A stretch of DNA of 64,000 nt, taken from positions 1 to 64,000 of the forward strand of contig NZ_WIBJ01000027.1 of assembly GCF_009495755.1 (NCBI RefSeq). The letters are read 5' to 3'. The notes under the pieces were generated by a model. The model searched no databases. It saw only the letters and a program-made list of their open reading frames with translations, and had not been told where the DNA came from. Numbering within the stretch: the first letter of the stretch is position 1; every line of letters begins with the position of its first letter. Of this stretch, positions 7,874-16,622 are shown in pieces. Source of the stretch: Flavobacterium sp. LMO8 (GTDB taxonomy: Bacteria > Bacteroidota > Bacteroidia > Flavobacteriales > Flavobacteriaceae). The translations under genes were made by a program, and so were the position numbers.

Positions 7874-9636
7874 CTAAACATCCAAATCAAACGTCTTTCT
7901 CAACAATTCAATAGTAGGATTAATTTGTTTTAAACGTTCAAATTTTTCTTGTGGTGTAAAGGCATATTTGTTTTCAACGGTTTCATTTACAATTACTTCA
8001 ATACTAATGTCGTGGTTGTGTAATTTACCACGTAAATAACCCATTAATTCATGACAACCTGATAAAAATTCCTCTTTCGTACTTTGATTTGGAAGTTCTA
8101 AAGTAATGGTGGTTCCGTCTAAGGTTGGATCGTTCATTTGCATGTAAGTAGCTAATAAACGTTTTCCGCTATCTGTCATCTTTTGAGCAAATTTATTCCA
8201 TTGCAATAACATATCGGTTTCGTTAAAAACTTCCGAAGGTAATTCTTCTCTATGTTTTTGAAAGGTTTGTTGCTGCGCTTCTAACTCTTTTTTCGCTTTA
8301 ATACTAGCTAATGAAAGTGCCGAAACTTTTGTTCCTGTCGGATTTAAATTTGTTAAAACGGGTTTAGGAATTTCTGGAACAATTGGAGCAATTACTTCAT
8401 TTTGAACTTGAGGAATTTCTGCAACTTCAGGTTCTTTCACAACTGTTTCAGCAACTACAACAGGTTTTGATTCCTCAGTTGGAATTTGCGCTTTAATAGT
8501 TGGAACTTCAGTAATAGAGTAGGAGTTGTTCTTGTAATAAGTAGCCGGAATGATATATTTAGCTACTTTTTTTTTTCTCCATCAAAAGTGATAGAGGCTA
8601 ATTGCATCAAACAAAGTTCAACTAAAAGTCGCTGATTTTGGCTGACTTTAAATTTCAAATCGCATTCGTTTGCCAATTCAATTCCTTTTATCAAGAAATC
8701 GTGCATGGCTTTGTGTGATTGAGCTGCATATAATGCTTGGGCTTGTTCGCCTGCTTCCAATAAAGGTAAAGTGGCAGGGTTTTTACAAACTAATAAATCT
8801 CTAAAATGTGAAGCCAATCCTGCAATAAAATGATGTCCATCAAAACCTTTTGCTAAAATATCATTGTAAGCAACTAATAAATCTGGAATTTTATTTTCTA
8901 AAATTAAATCGGTGATTCTGATGTAATATTCAAAATCTAATACGTTTAAATTTTCGGTAACCGCTTGTCTGGTAAGGTTTTTTCCACAATATGAAACTAC
9001 TCTGTCAAAAATAGACAAAGCATCACGCATAGCACCATCTGCTTTTTGAGCAATAATATGCAAAGCATCATCTTCGTAAGCAACGCCTTGTTCTTTAGCA
9101 ATTTCGGCTAAATGTTCTTTCGCATCTTTAACCGTAATTCTTTTGAAATCAAATATTTGACAACGCGATAAAATTGTTGGAATAATTTTATGTTTTTCGG
9201 TCGTAGCTAAAATAAAAATAGCATGTTTAGGTGGTTCTTCTAATGTTTTTAGGAAAGCATTAAAAGCCGCTTGCGAAAGCATGTGCACCTCGTCAATAAT
9301 ATAAACCTTATATTTTCCGGTTTGTGGAGGTATTCTCACTTGGTCGATAATACTTCGGATATCATCTACACCATTGTTAGAAGCCGCATCTAATTCAAAT
9401 ACATTAAACGAAAAATCTTCATACGGGTCATCATAACCTTCTTGATTGATTTTTCGAGCTAGAATTCTAGCACAAGTTGTTTTGCCCACACCACGAGGTC
9501 CAGTAAATAATAAGGCTTGTGCTAAGTGATTGGTTTCAATGGCATTTAATAAAGTATTCGTAATAGCTTGTTGCCCCACAACATCTTTAAATGTTTGCGG
9601 ACGATATTTACGAGCCGATACGATAAATTGTTCCAT
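7874..9636 (-). CDS. dnaX: DNA polymerase III tau subunit, read through a -1 frameshift in dnaX
   Basis: The clamp-loader gene occupies two frames. The first ends at 8563 after the sequence GEKKK and a stop. A -1 shift on the A10 run (8567-8576) continues as KVAKYIIPATYYKNNSY and stays open to 7874, adding 230 residues for a tau-like product of about 587 residues. The downstream frame carries a Pro/Val/Glu-rich linker (about residues 380-430) and then a conserved C-terminal domain (LQWNKFAQKMTDSGKRLLA) that only makes sense as part of DnaX. Either the gene uses programmed slippage to make gamma and tau, as E. coli and Thermus do, or one A is missing from the run through sequencing error. Confidence 0.75.
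8539..8580 (-). promoter_or_regulatory. dnaX slippery site and overlapping hairpin
   Basis: On the minus strand the codons read GGA GAA AAA AAA AAG TAG. This contains the heptamer A AAA AAG used by E. coli dnaX, directly followed by the stop of the short product. GGAG abuts the run on its 5' side. The bases AAGTAGCT (8568-8561) can pair with GGCTACTT (8546-8539) across a 14-base loop, with one G-U pair. The stem begins inside the heptamer, closer than a classical stimulator, so transcriptional slippage on A10 is as likely as ribosomal frameshifting. Confidence 0.65.
8563..9636 (-). CDS. dnaX: DNA polymerase III gamma-type short product of dnaX
   Basis: The unshifted frame encodes 357 residues: an AAA+ clamp-loader ATPase with Walker A GPRGVGKTT (Lys52), Walker B YIIDEVHML, sensor-1 LATTEKHK and the lid and collar domains ending at LVELCLMQLASITFDGEKKK. 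The end matches the boundary of collar domain III, so a gamma-like subunit able to join the pentameric loader is plausible. The four-cysteine zinc module of E. coli DnaX is absent; the segment NQEGYDDPYEDFSFN replaces it. A TACATTTG -7 element (minus strand, 9653-9660) lies just upstream of the start. Confidence 0.85.
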   Translation of the reverse strand: MEQFIVSARKYRPQTFKDVVGQQAITNTLLNAIETNHLAQALLFTGPRGVGKTTCARILARKINQEGYDDPYEDFSFNVFELDAASNNGVDDIRSIIDQVRIPPQTGKYKVYIIDEVHMLSQAAFNAFLKTLEEPPKHAIFILATTEKHKIIPTILSRCQIFDFKRITVKDAKEHLAEIAKEQGVAYEDDALHIIAQKADGAMRDALSIFDRVVSYCGKNLTRQAVTENLNVLDFEYYIRITDLILENKIPDLLVAYNDILAKGFDGHHFIAGLASHFRDLLVCKNPATLPLLEAGEQAQALYAAQSHKAMHDFLIKGIELANECDLKFKVSQNQRLLVELCLMQLASITFDGEKKK

Positions 9637-9710
9637 AAATTCTATTGAATCACAAATGTAAGTAAAAGTTTAAAAGTTTAAAACTTTATGTGTTTAAAAG
9701 TTGGGATTAA

Positions 9711-9743
9711 TTCGTGTTATTTGATTCCTAATTGATACATTTG
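9711..9743 (+). promoter_or_regulatory. Probable rnpB promoter
   Basis: TACATTTG at 9736-9743 fits the Bacteroidota -7 element TAnnTTTG. A near-match TTCG at 9711-9714 lies 21 bases upstream as a -33 element. The predicted transcription start falls about five bases downstream, at the 5' end of the RNase P RNA (9748). Confidence 0.6.
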
Positions 9744-9747
9744 CACC

Positions 9748-10061
9748 GCAGACCGCCTTATCGTCCGTGTTTATTCATGGGAGGAAAGTCCGGACACCAA
9801 AGAGTAGCATAGCGGGTAACGCCCGTCCGTTGAAAGGCGAGGACAAGTGCAACAGAAAGTATGTACAGGTAAAGCTGTAGTGAAACCAGGTAAACTCTAT
9901 GCGGTGAAATGTCAAGTATATCAGCAGTTTCTGAGTAATCAGAATAAGGGCGACTCGTTCGATGTTGAAGGGTAGACAGCTTGAGTTACGTAGTAATGCG
10001 TAATCTAGATAAATGATAAGGCTCCGATTTATCGGAGACAGAATCCGGCTTATAGGTCTGC
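9748..10061 (+). ncRNA. rnpB: RNase P RNA, bacterial type A
   Basis: The RNA component of RNase P matures tRNA 5' ends. Recognised landmarks are the 5' P1 strand GCAGACC pairing with 3' GGTCTGC, the conserved GAGGAAAGTCCGGAC, GTGCAACAGAAAG, GTGAAACCAGGTAAACTC and AGATAAATGATAAG segments, and the 3' ACAGAATCCGGCTTATAGG. The length is about 314 nt. A T8 tract follows the P1 3' strand (10062-10069) and probably acts in termination. The convergent DUF4328 gene ends inside this T tract. Confidence 0.93.
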
Positions 10062-10067
10062 TTTTTT

Positions 10068-10757
10068 TTATTCTTCAATTAATGTAATAGGTTCACTTGA
10101 AACAATTGTACTTTTTGATTTTTCTATTTCAAATATTTCATTTTCTACAATACTATAATCTCTAATTATTTTTATAATTACTAAACAAAGTGGAATAGTA
10201 AAGATTTCATTTATTAAGTTTATTGTAGTTGCATTTATAATTTCGTCTAAAGTTTCAGCTTTTAAATTTAATCTCATGCCAATTCTTTCTAGGAAAGAAG
10301 CAATTATCCATAATGTCCACCAAAGGCCAACAAAAGTTACATTTAATTTTTTAGTGTAATTTGGTTTAATTTTTAAGATATATTTTTCAGACTCTACATA
10401 AAGTTCTCTCATTATTTGATATGGTCTAAAAAAGTTTAGAATAGGAACAAACCATGCACCTGCTGCCCAACCTTCGGTATGTTCAAGATGTTTTACTACT
10501 TGGTGTAAATTGTAATAAGCTCTTCTAAACCAAAGGATAAAAAAAAAATAGCAAAACACATATGCACTAAACATTACTATTCCAACAATAGATTGTCTTG
10601 AATCATTTGCTTCAGCTTCTTCTATAGTAAAACCCTCTAAGGAATTTAGCATTGAATATTGCATTAAATCAGAAATAATAGCAATGATATTTAAAATAAA
10701 TATTATTGAAAATATTATGATTAAATTTCTAGCTCTTAATTTATTATTCTTTAACAT
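10068..10757 (-). CDS. DUF4328-family membrane protein
   Basis: This 229-residue protein has four predicted membrane segments (about residues 11-30, 57-79, 141-160 and 180-200). It carries the DUF4328 signature, a W-F-R-R-A-Y-Y-N-L motif followed by WAAGAWFVPILNFFRPYQIM. The function of the family is unknown. It lies 11 bases downstream of rsmD on the same strand, so it may be the last gene of that operon. The base composition is more AT-rich than rsmD. Confidence 0.75.
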   Translation of the reverse strand: MLKNNKLRARNLIIIFSIIFILNIIAIISDLMQYSMLNSLEGFTIEEAEANDSRQSIVGIVMFSAYVFCYFFFILWFRRAYYNLHQVVKHLEHTEGWAAGAWFVPILNFFRPYQIMRELYVESEKYILKIKPNYTKKLNVTFVGLWWTLWIIASFLERIGMRLNLKAETLDEIINATTINLINEIFTIPLCLVIIKIIRDYSIVENEIFEIEKSKSTIVSSEPITLIEE

Positions 10758-10768
10758 ATTGCAAAATT

Positions 10769-11347
10769 TTATCCTTCGTCTTCTTCTTCAATATCTTCTT
10801 CTTCGTCGCTTTCAAATTCGTAAAAAGAAAATACCGAACCACCATAACTTTTTGAAAAAGAGAAATTTGTTAGGTGTTCTAGTTTAGTATGTTTAGAATG
10901 TTCTACAATCAACATACCTTCTTCGTCTAAAATTTCGTTTTCGAAAATAAGCTGAATGATTTTCTCAAAATTTTCCTGACCTAAATCATAAGGCGGATCA
11001 GCAAAGATGATATCATAACTTGCTTTACTTTTTTCTAAAAACTTGAAAACATCACTTTTAATAACACTGATATCTAAATCTAAATCGGTTGAAGTTTTTT
11101 TAATGAAATTTACACAACCCATATCGCCATCAACACTAGTTATAGGTCCTGCACCACGAGAAGCAAATTCGTAACTGATATTTCCAGTTCCAGCAAACAA
11201 GTCGAGTACTTTTAATCCATGAAAATTAAAATAGTTATTCAAAATATTAAATAACGATTCTTTACACATATCGGTTGTAGGGCGAACAGGTAAATTTTTA
11301 GGTGCAACTAATCTACGCCCTTTGTGTTTTCCGGAGATAATTCTCAT
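10769..11347 (-). CDS. rsmD: 16S rRNA (guanine966-N2)-methyltransferase RsmD
   Basis: RsmD methylates G966 of 16S rRNA in the small subunit. The 192-residue protein has the family N-terminus (MRIISGKHKGRRL with RPTTD), the SAM-binding motif VLDLFAGTG (residues 47-55) and the catalytic DPPY (117-120). The last 15 residues are strongly acidic (SDEEEDIEEEDEG), an extension of unknown role. The start overlaps the stop of the DUF3822 gene by four bases (ATGA), indicating translational coupling. Confidence 0.93.
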   Translation of the reverse strand: MRIISGKHKGRRLVAPKNLPVRPTTDMCKESLFNILNNYFNFHGLKVLDLFAGTGNISYEFASRGAGPITSVDGDMGCVNFIKKTSTDLDLDISVIKSDVFKFLEKSKASYDIIFADPPYDLGQENFEKIIQLIFENEILDEEGMLIVEHSKHTKLEHLTNFSFSKSYGGSVFSFYEFESDEEEDIEEEDEG

Positions 11348-12156
11348 GAATGGTATAATATAAAGTGATTTCTTAAAGTAGTAGGAGTTATGTCTAAAAT
11401 GTTAGCTTTATTAGAAACATCTAATAAACTACAATTTCTAATGTATTGAAAAGCTATTTTAAAGCAAGCATCATCTTCAGAACAATTTCCTAATATTTGA
11501 ACCAAAATAGTTTCAGGATTCAGTTGTATTTGCTCGCAAGTGAACAAAATATAGTAAATAAAATCTTCTGGTGTTTTGTATTGAAATGAGTTGAAAAGAA
11601 TCAATTGTTGATTTTTAACTACAATTAGTTCAAAGTGTTCTCTTTGAACGTGAACAAAGACTTGCTTTTCTTCTTTATTTTTGGATGAATCGAGTAGTTG
11701 TTTTACCAAAATAGAATTCGCATTTTGGTATTCAAAAGTTTCATATTGATCTAATAAGAAGTTGTTGATATTAACGAAAGGTACGTGAATGTTATTCATT
11801 TCGTAGGGAAAAACAACATCGTAAGTAAAAAAATCGGTTTCAAAAACTTTGGTATTGTATTGCAGATAACTCGCTAAAAAATTAGCATCAAATAATGAAG
11901 TAGGTACAAATGCATTCAGATTATTATCATGTACAACCATGACTTCATCATATGATTTTGTAAGGATAGGATAATCAACAAAAGTACGCCACAATTGTTC
12001 TTCAACAACTTTGTTCTTTTCAAAAAGAATAGAGGTAGAGTTAAGAACTTTATTTAATATTAAATCAAAGACACAAAAAGAAAGTCCACTCAAGGAAACC
12101 TGAATGGACAACTTTTTATATGTTTTTTGAGTAATGTCGTTATTCGTTATTACCAT
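11344..12156 (-). CDS. DUF3822-family protein
   Basis: This 270-residue soluble protein of unknown function is found next to rsmD in many flavobacteria, and I assign it to DUF3822 from this context and from its actin-like N-terminal pattern (LSIQVSLSGLSFCVFD, and VHVQREHFELIVVKNQQL mid-protein). It overlaps the upstream membrane protein gene by 17 bases and rsmD by four, so all three are translated from one mRNA. A role tied to ribosome maturation is only a guess from this coupling. Confidence 0.72.
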   Translation of the reverse strand: MVITNNDITQKTYKKLSIQVSLSGLSFCVFDLILNKVLNSTSILFEKNKVVEEQLWRTFVDYPILTKSYDEVMVVHDNNLNAFVPTSLFDANFLASYLQYNTKVFETDFFTYDVVFPYEMNNIHVPFVNINNFLLDQYETFEYQNANSILVKQLLDSSKNKEEKQVFVHVQREHFELIVVKNQQLILFNSFQYKTPEDFIYYILFTCEQIQLNPETILVQILGNCSEDDACFKIAFQYIRNCSLLDVSNKANILDITPTTLRNHFILYHS

Positions 12157-12901
12157 ATTTCTTTGGCCAGTTACCAGTAAGGGAAACCTCTTCTAATGAA
12201 CCTAAAATAATTTGAGGACCATTAATTTCGTCAATAGATTCAACTTTGTTTTCTTGTTTTACCAATTCTTGATCTAAATCTTTTAATAAAGCGTTTTTGT
12301 CAATTGTAGCTTGGAAAACAGAAATATTCATATCGTTTCTTGGAACCACATTAGTTTTCATAACTACAGGAACTTCAACAGTACCAACTTTAACAACGTT
12401 TAATCTTTTATAACGATCAGAGTTTTTGAATAATGAATCTTTTACTTTAACAGCTCCTAATTTAGTAATAATTACTTCGTCTTTATAGAAACCTCCAACT
12501 CCGTCAGCACCAACAGTAATTCCGAAAGCAGCATTTTTTGCAGCATCGATAACAGAAGTATCTTTTCTAGAAACAATTTCAAATTGTCCGTTTTCAACAA
12601 ATTTAATTAGCTCTTCAAATGTATCAGCATATTTTCCGTTAACCGATTTATAACCTGTTTGAAGTTTTTTAATATCAAGCATTGTTTTTACAGCTACTTC
12701 GTAACGAGCTTCTTTTTCTTGTTTAAATTCAATAGGCTTCATAACTGAAGCGTATATTAAATATCCTAAAAACAGAGAAAGACCCCAAAGTAAAACAGTG
12801 AATATTAATTTATTTCCAGGTGTAACAAATTTATCAATTAGTTTAACCAATGCAAAGATTAAAACAATCAATACGACTAAATAAATAGCAATTTCTAACA
12901 T
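12140..12901 (-). CDS. Inner-membrane protein of unknown function
   Basis: The 253-residue protein has two N-terminal membrane helices (about residues 3-22 and 32-52) and a long C-terminal soluble domain, probably periplasmic. The segment after the helices (about residues 65-110, VKTMLDIKKLQTGYKSVNGKY) resembles the start of pilin-like or small-molecule-sensing exported domains, but no family is recognised. It heads the operon with DUF3822 and rsmD. A canonical promoter lies just upstream. Confidence 0.65.
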   Translation of the reverse strand: MLEIAIYLVVLIVLIFALVKLIDKFVTPGNKLIFTVLLWGLSLFLGYLIYASVMKPIEFKQEKEARYEVAVKTMLDIKKLQTGYKSVNGKYADTFEELIKFVENGQFEIVSRKDTSVIDAAKNAAFGITVGADGVGGFYKDEVIITKLGAVKVKDSLFKNSDRYKRLNVVKVGTVEVPVVMKTNVVPRNDMNISVFQATIDKNALLKDLDQELVKQENKVESIDEINGPQIILGSLEEVSLTGNWPKKYGNNE

Positions 12902-12933
12902 TTGAATAATTTATTTTTAGTTAAATAGGTACG

Positions 12934-12962
12934 CAAATCTACAATTTTTTTTTCTACACAAA
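12934..12962 (-). promoter_or_regulatory. Promoter of the membrane protein-DUF3822-rsmD operon
   Basis: On the minus strand TTTG (12962-12959) is followed after 17 bases by TAGATTTG (12941-12934), a full match to the Bacteroidota vegetative promoter. The gene start is 33 bases downstream of the -7 element. Confidence 0.65.
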
Positions 12963-13023
12963 AGAATTTCTTGTAAAAATCATCAGTATATTTGAAAAAT
13001 TAATATTGGCCAAATCCATTTTT

Positions 13024-14448
13024 ATGACTTATAAGCTGTTTTACAATTTATTACAAAATAATTTTCCGCATCAACCCACACAAAAACAGGATGTTTTTTT
13101 TCAGAAAATAGCTGATTTCATTTTGAATTCAACGTCTGATGATATTTTTGTTCTCAAAGGTTATGCCGGAACGGGTAAAACAACCATAATTTCTACGGTT
13201 ATTAATAATTTGGGCGATGTTAATATGAAAGCAGTGTTGTTAGCTCCAACAGGAAGAGCAGCAAAAGTGATTAGTAATTATTCTGGAAAGCCAGCATTTA
13301 CAATCCATAAGCGAATTTATTATCCTAAAAAAAATAAAACGGGAGGAGTGAGTTTTACTTTACAACAAAATAAATTTAAGAACACCCTTTTTATAGTAGA
13401 CGAGTCTTCTATGATTTCAGATACCAATCAGGATTCTAAATTATATGAGAATGGTTCCTTGTTAGATGATTTGTTTTTTTATGTGGAAGCTGGGAAAAAT
13501 TGTAAGTTACTTTTAATAGGTGATACCGCTCAGTTACCTCCAGTAAATATGACTGTTAGTCCAGCTTTGGATATTGATTCGCTTTCACTTCACTATCAAA
13601 AAAATGTACATCATATTGAATTAGATGAAGTAATGCGTCAGGCTGAACATTCTGGAATTTTGTATAATGCCACTGAATTACGTGAATTATTACATTCGCA
13701 TTTTATCGATACGTTTCAATTTAAGCTAAAAGGATTTAAAGATATTGTGCGCTTGCAAGACGGTTATGATATACAAGATGCCATTCATCAAGCGTATGAT
13801 AATTATAGTATTGAAGATACCGTTTTTATTTTGCGTTCGAATAAAAGAGCGAATCAATACAACCAACAAATTAGAGCTTCCATTTTATCCAAGGAAAGCG
13901 AAATTTCTACTGGAGATTATTTAATGGTAGTGAAAAATAATTATTTCTGGCTGAAGGAAGAGTCAGAAGCTGGTTTTATTGCTAATGGCGATATCATAGA
14001 AATTTTAGAAATCAGAAAAATTCAAGAGTTATACGGATTCAAATTCGCCACTGTAAAAGTTAGAATGGTTGATTATCCTAACCAAATTCCATTTGACACG
14101 GTTATTATGTTAGATACAATTATGAGCGAATCGCCTTCGTTAACGTATGAAGAATCAAATAAATTGTATCAAGAAGTGTTGTTGGATTATGAAGAAGAAC
14201 GCCAACAATATAAAAAGCTTCAAAAAGTAAAAGAAAATTTGTATTTCAATGCACTTCAGGTGAAATTTTCGTATGCTATTACCTGTCATAAATCGCAAGG
14301 AGGCCAATGGAAAACCGTTTTTGTAGAACAACCTTATTTACCAGATGGAATCGATGTCGATTATGTACGTTGGTTATACACGGCCATCACTCGTGCTGAA
14401 GAAAAATTATATTTAATCGGATTTAAGGATGAGTTTTTCGAAAATTAA
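13024..14448 (+). CDS. RecD-like ATP-dependent DNA helicase
   Basis: From the ATG at 13024 the protein has 474 residues. A TTG six codons earlier is less likely. It is a superfamily 1B helicase: N-terminal TPTQKQDVFF, Walker A GYAGTGKTT (Lys52), Walker B LFIVDESSMI, LLIGDTAQLPPV, and the C-terminal UvrD_C_2 motifs ITCHKSQGGQWKTVFVEQ and RWLYTAITRAEEKLYLIG. It is a stand-alone protein, shorter than RecD2, without the HhH region. Flavobacterial genomes carry it as a conserved single gene. kdsB follows after 27 bases. Confidence 0.88.
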   Translation: MTYKLFYNLLQNNFPHQPTQKQDVFFQKIADFILNSTSDDIFVLKGYAGTGKTTIISTVINNLGDVNMKAVLLAPTGRAAKVISNYSGKPAFTIHKRIYYPKKNKTGGVSFTLQQNKFKNTLFIVDESSMISDTNQDSKLYENGSLLDDLFFYVEAGKNCKLLLIGDTAQLPPVNMTVSPALDIDSLSLHYQKNVHHIELDEVMRQAEHSGILYNATELRELLHSHFIDTFQFKLKGFKDIVRLQDGYDIQDAIHQAYDNYSIEDTVFILRSNKRANQYNQQIRASILSKESEISTGDYLMVVKNNYFWLKEESEAGFIANGDIIEILEIRKIQELYGFKFATVKVRMVDYPNQIPFDTVIMLDTIMSESPSLTYEESNKLYQEVLLDYEEERQQYKKLQKVKENLYFNALQVKFSYAITCHKSQGGQWKTVFVEQPYLPDGIDVDYVRWLYTAITRAEEKLYLIGFKDEFFEN

Positions 14449-14456
14449 TACTTTTG
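14449..14456 (+). promoter_or_regulatory. Possible -7 element of kdsB
   Basis: TACTTTTG directly follows the helicase stop codon and lies 19 bases before the kdsB ATG. It matches TAnnTTTG, but no -33 TTTG at good spacing is seen, so read-through from the helicase gene may also drive kdsB. Confidence 0.4.
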
Positions 14457-14475
14457 TAATTAAACAAAATCAAAC

Positions 14476-15204
14476 ATGAAAATAATAGCTGTAATTCCCG
14501 CTCGATATGCTTCCACACGTTTCCCTGCAAAATTAATGCAAGATTTGGGAGGTAAAACCGTAATTCTTCGTACTTATGAAGCAGCTATTTCGACCGATTT
14601 ATTTGATGATGTTTTTGTAGTAACGGATTCTGATTTGATTTACAACGAAATTATTTCGAATGGAGGAAAAGCTATCATGTCAATTAAAGAACACGAAAGT
14701 GGAAGCGACAGAATTGCAGAAGCTGTTGAAAATATGGATGTTGACGTTGTAATTAACGTACAAGGCGACGAACCATTTATCAATAAAAAGCCTTTAGAAG
14801 AATTAATAGAAGTCTTTAAAAAAGACACCGAAAAGAAAGTCGATTTGGGTTCGTTAATGTTTCAAATTACTGATAAAGAGGAAATTATTAATCCGAATAA
14901 CGTAAAAGTTATTACGGATCAACAAGGTTTTGCGTTATACTTTTCGCGTTCCGTTATTCCGTTTCCTAGGGAAGAAAATGTGGGTGTTCGTTATATGAAA
15001 CACATCGGAATTTATGCTTTCAGAAAAGAAGCTTTGATGGATTTTTACCGTTTACCAATGCTATCTTTAGAAGCTTCCGAAAAATTAGAACAACTTCGCT
15101 ACTTAGAATATGGAAAACGTATCAAAATGGTGGAAACTTCGCACGGGAGCATAGGAATTGATACACCAGAAGACTTAGAGAAGGCAAAAAAGTTACTATC
15201 TTAA
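14476..15204 (+). CDS. kdsB: 3-deoxy-manno-octulosonate cytidylyltransferase (CMP-KDO synthetase)
   Basis: KdsB activates KDO with CTP for lipopolysaccharide inner core synthesis in the cytosol. The 242-residue length is typical. It shows the nucleotide-binding start [15 protein letters not shown] (residues 6-20), the metal-binding NVQGDEPFI, and the KDO-binding [13 protein letters not shown] and [12 protein letters not shown] segments. The stop overlaps the stop of the convergent channel gene by four bases. Confidence 0.96.
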   Translation: MKIIAVIPARYASTRFPAKLMQDLGGKTVILRTYEAAISTDLFDDVFVVTDSDLIYNEIISNGGKAIMSIKEHESGSDRIAEAVENMDVDVVINVQGDEPFINKKPLEELIEVFKKDTEKKVDLGSLMFQITDKEEIINPNNVKVITDQQGFALYFSRSVIPFPREENVGVRYMKHIGIYAFRKEALMDFYRLPMLSLEASEKLEQLRYLEYGKRIKMVETSHGSIGIDTPEDLEKAKKLLS

Positions 15205-15905
15205 ATTTCTTCGTCGTCAAAATAACCTTTGCTTTTTACTTTTGTTGAGAAAAAATTCAAAAACAAGATAACAAAAGATAAAAAGAACATCGCTTGTAAG
15301 CTAACTAATACTTTACCAAAAGTTGTTACGGGATAATAGTCTCCGTAACCAATTGAATTTGAACTTATAATACTGAAATAAACAGAGTCAAACCAATGTT
15401 CAAAAGGTTTATTCATATTATCTCCAACAGTATACAAAACTGCAAATGAAACGACAATTTCAATATAATTGAAAAACAGTAATAACATAGAGCGCTTATA
15501 AGATCTAGGTCTTGAAAACAAGTCAGAAGCAAAGATTAATGTTGGAATGTATAAAACAGTTTCTAAAAGAACATAAATAAGGATATAAATGGCATAGGTT
15601 TCATATTGTAAACCATTTTTTAAAATCACAATTGGAAACAAAACTTTTGCCAATACGTAAATATCCATAACTAAATCTTCATATTCAAATCCTTTTTTGG
15701 AAGCTAAATATTTGATATAAATACCAGGAAATAATAACTGAGAACACGATAAAAACAAACGCACAATTTTTTCTATCCCATTATCGTCTTGATGGTCATT
15801 GTTCCAAATGGATCGTATATTCAAAATTCGTTTTTGAATTGGGTTGAATTTGGGTACGTAATTACGATTTACTTTTCCAACTAATAATTTCTTTAAAAAG
15901 TTCAT
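15201..15905 (-). CDS. Two-helix potassium channel family protein
   Basis: The 234-residue protein has several membrane segments (about residues 82-97, 104-125, 140-160, 196-219). A pore loop before the last one carries the K+ selectivity filter in [11 protein letters not shown] (Gly186-Tyr-Gly-Asp189), followed by the typical [11 protein letters not shown]. It lacks a cytosolic RCK domain. The start codon shares one base with the stop of the upstream methyltransferase gene (TAATG), so the two are translationally coupled. Confidence 0.85.
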   Translation of the reverse strand: MNFLKKLLVGKVNRNYVPKFNPIQKRILNIRSIWNNDHQDDNGIEKIVRLFLSCSQLLFPGIYIKYLASKKGFEYEDLVMDIYVLAKVLFPIVILKNGLQYETYAIYILIYVLLETVLYIPTLIFASDLFSRPRSYKRSMLLLFFNYIEIVVSFAVLYTVGDNMNKPFEHWFDSVYFSIISSNSIGYGDYYPVTTFGKVLVSLQAMFFLSFVILFLNFFSTKVKSKGYFDDEEI

Positions 15906-16567
15906 TAGGCTAATTTTTTAATGGTAAATAATTCGTTATGCACTTCAATTTTTGGATATAGTCGAACCGAATAATTGTTATCAAATTTACTTTTGTAGGT
16001 AGCATTTCTTCTTCTATCTTGATAATCTAAAACCATGGTATTAAATAAAATAAATCCATTTACATTAAGTAAAAAATTAATACGATTGATAAAGAAATCT
16101 TCAAATAAAAAATTCGGCATTGTGGTATCTTGAAAGATATCAATTATGATTAAATCGTATTTTTCTTTGGTTTTTAAAACAAATTCAAAAGCATCGCCAA
16201 TCACAATTGAAACGTTATCATAATTTTCTAGTCCAAAATATTTCTTTGCTAATTCAACTACAGCTGCATCAATTTCAACGCCTGTAATTTTACCTTGAAA
16301 TTTTATGTCTTTTTTAAGTGTTTCGATTACACTTCCACCAGCAACACCAAGTACTAAAACTGATTGAAAGCCTTTAATTCGCTCATATCCTATGTATTTC
16401 AATCCTTTTTTTAATACGCGCTGCAAACTTCCAAAAGAATAATTGGTATTCTCCGAATCTAAAACTAAATACCCATTATTCCAGGTAACTTCCAGATATT
16501 TACTATAAACCGATTTCTTTTGATGAATTTTTACGGGTAATAAAAAACTCAATAAGCGCTTAATCAT
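15905..16567 (-). CDS. Spermidine-synthase-like SAM-dependent methyltransferase-fold protein
   Basis: The 220-residue protein has the Rossmann core of the spermidine synthase family: VLVLGVAGGSVIETL (motif I, about residues 69-83), GVEIDAAVVELAKKYF (motif II), GDAFEFV and YDLIIIDIFQD. The strict spermidine synthase gatekeeper motif GGGDG is replaced by GVAGGSV, so aminopropyl transfer is uncertain. It is coupled to the downstream K+ channel gene by a TAATG overlap. Polyamines block and regulate many K+ channels, but a functional link here is only inference. Confidence 0.75.
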   Translation of the reverse strand: MIKRLLSFLLPVKIHQKKSVYSKYLEVTWNNGYLVLDSENTNYSFGSLQRVLKKGLKYIGYERIKGFQSVLVLGVAGGSVIETLKKDIKFQGKITGVEIDAAVVELAKKYFGLENYDNVSIVIGDAFEFVLKTKEKYDLIIIDIFQDTTMPNFLFEDFFINRINFLLNVNGFILFNTMVLDYQDRRRNATYKSKFDNNYSVRLYPKIEVHNELFTIKKLA

Positions 16568-16576
16568 GTAATTTTG

Positions 16577-16606
16577 TTTGTAATCGTAAATATAATTTTA
16601 TTTTTG
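16577..16606 (+). promoter_or_regulatory. Promoter of the acyltransferase gene
   Basis: TTTG (16577-16580), 18 bases, then TATTTTTG (16599-16606) match the Bacteroidota consensus. The predicted start is about seven bases on, ten bases before the ATG at 16623. Confidence 0.6.
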
Positions 16607-16622
16607 TCTCAAAATCTATCCC

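Noticed and set aside
7874..8440. Independent small gene at the 3' part of dnaX
   Set aside because: Its first codon is a GTG in the middle of a frame that continues upstream to the slippery site; the C-terminal domain belongs to DnaX, so it is treated as the tau part.
13006..13023. TTG start for the RecD-like helicase
   Set aside because: The ATG six codons later gives a start like those of related helicases; the extra residues are not supported.
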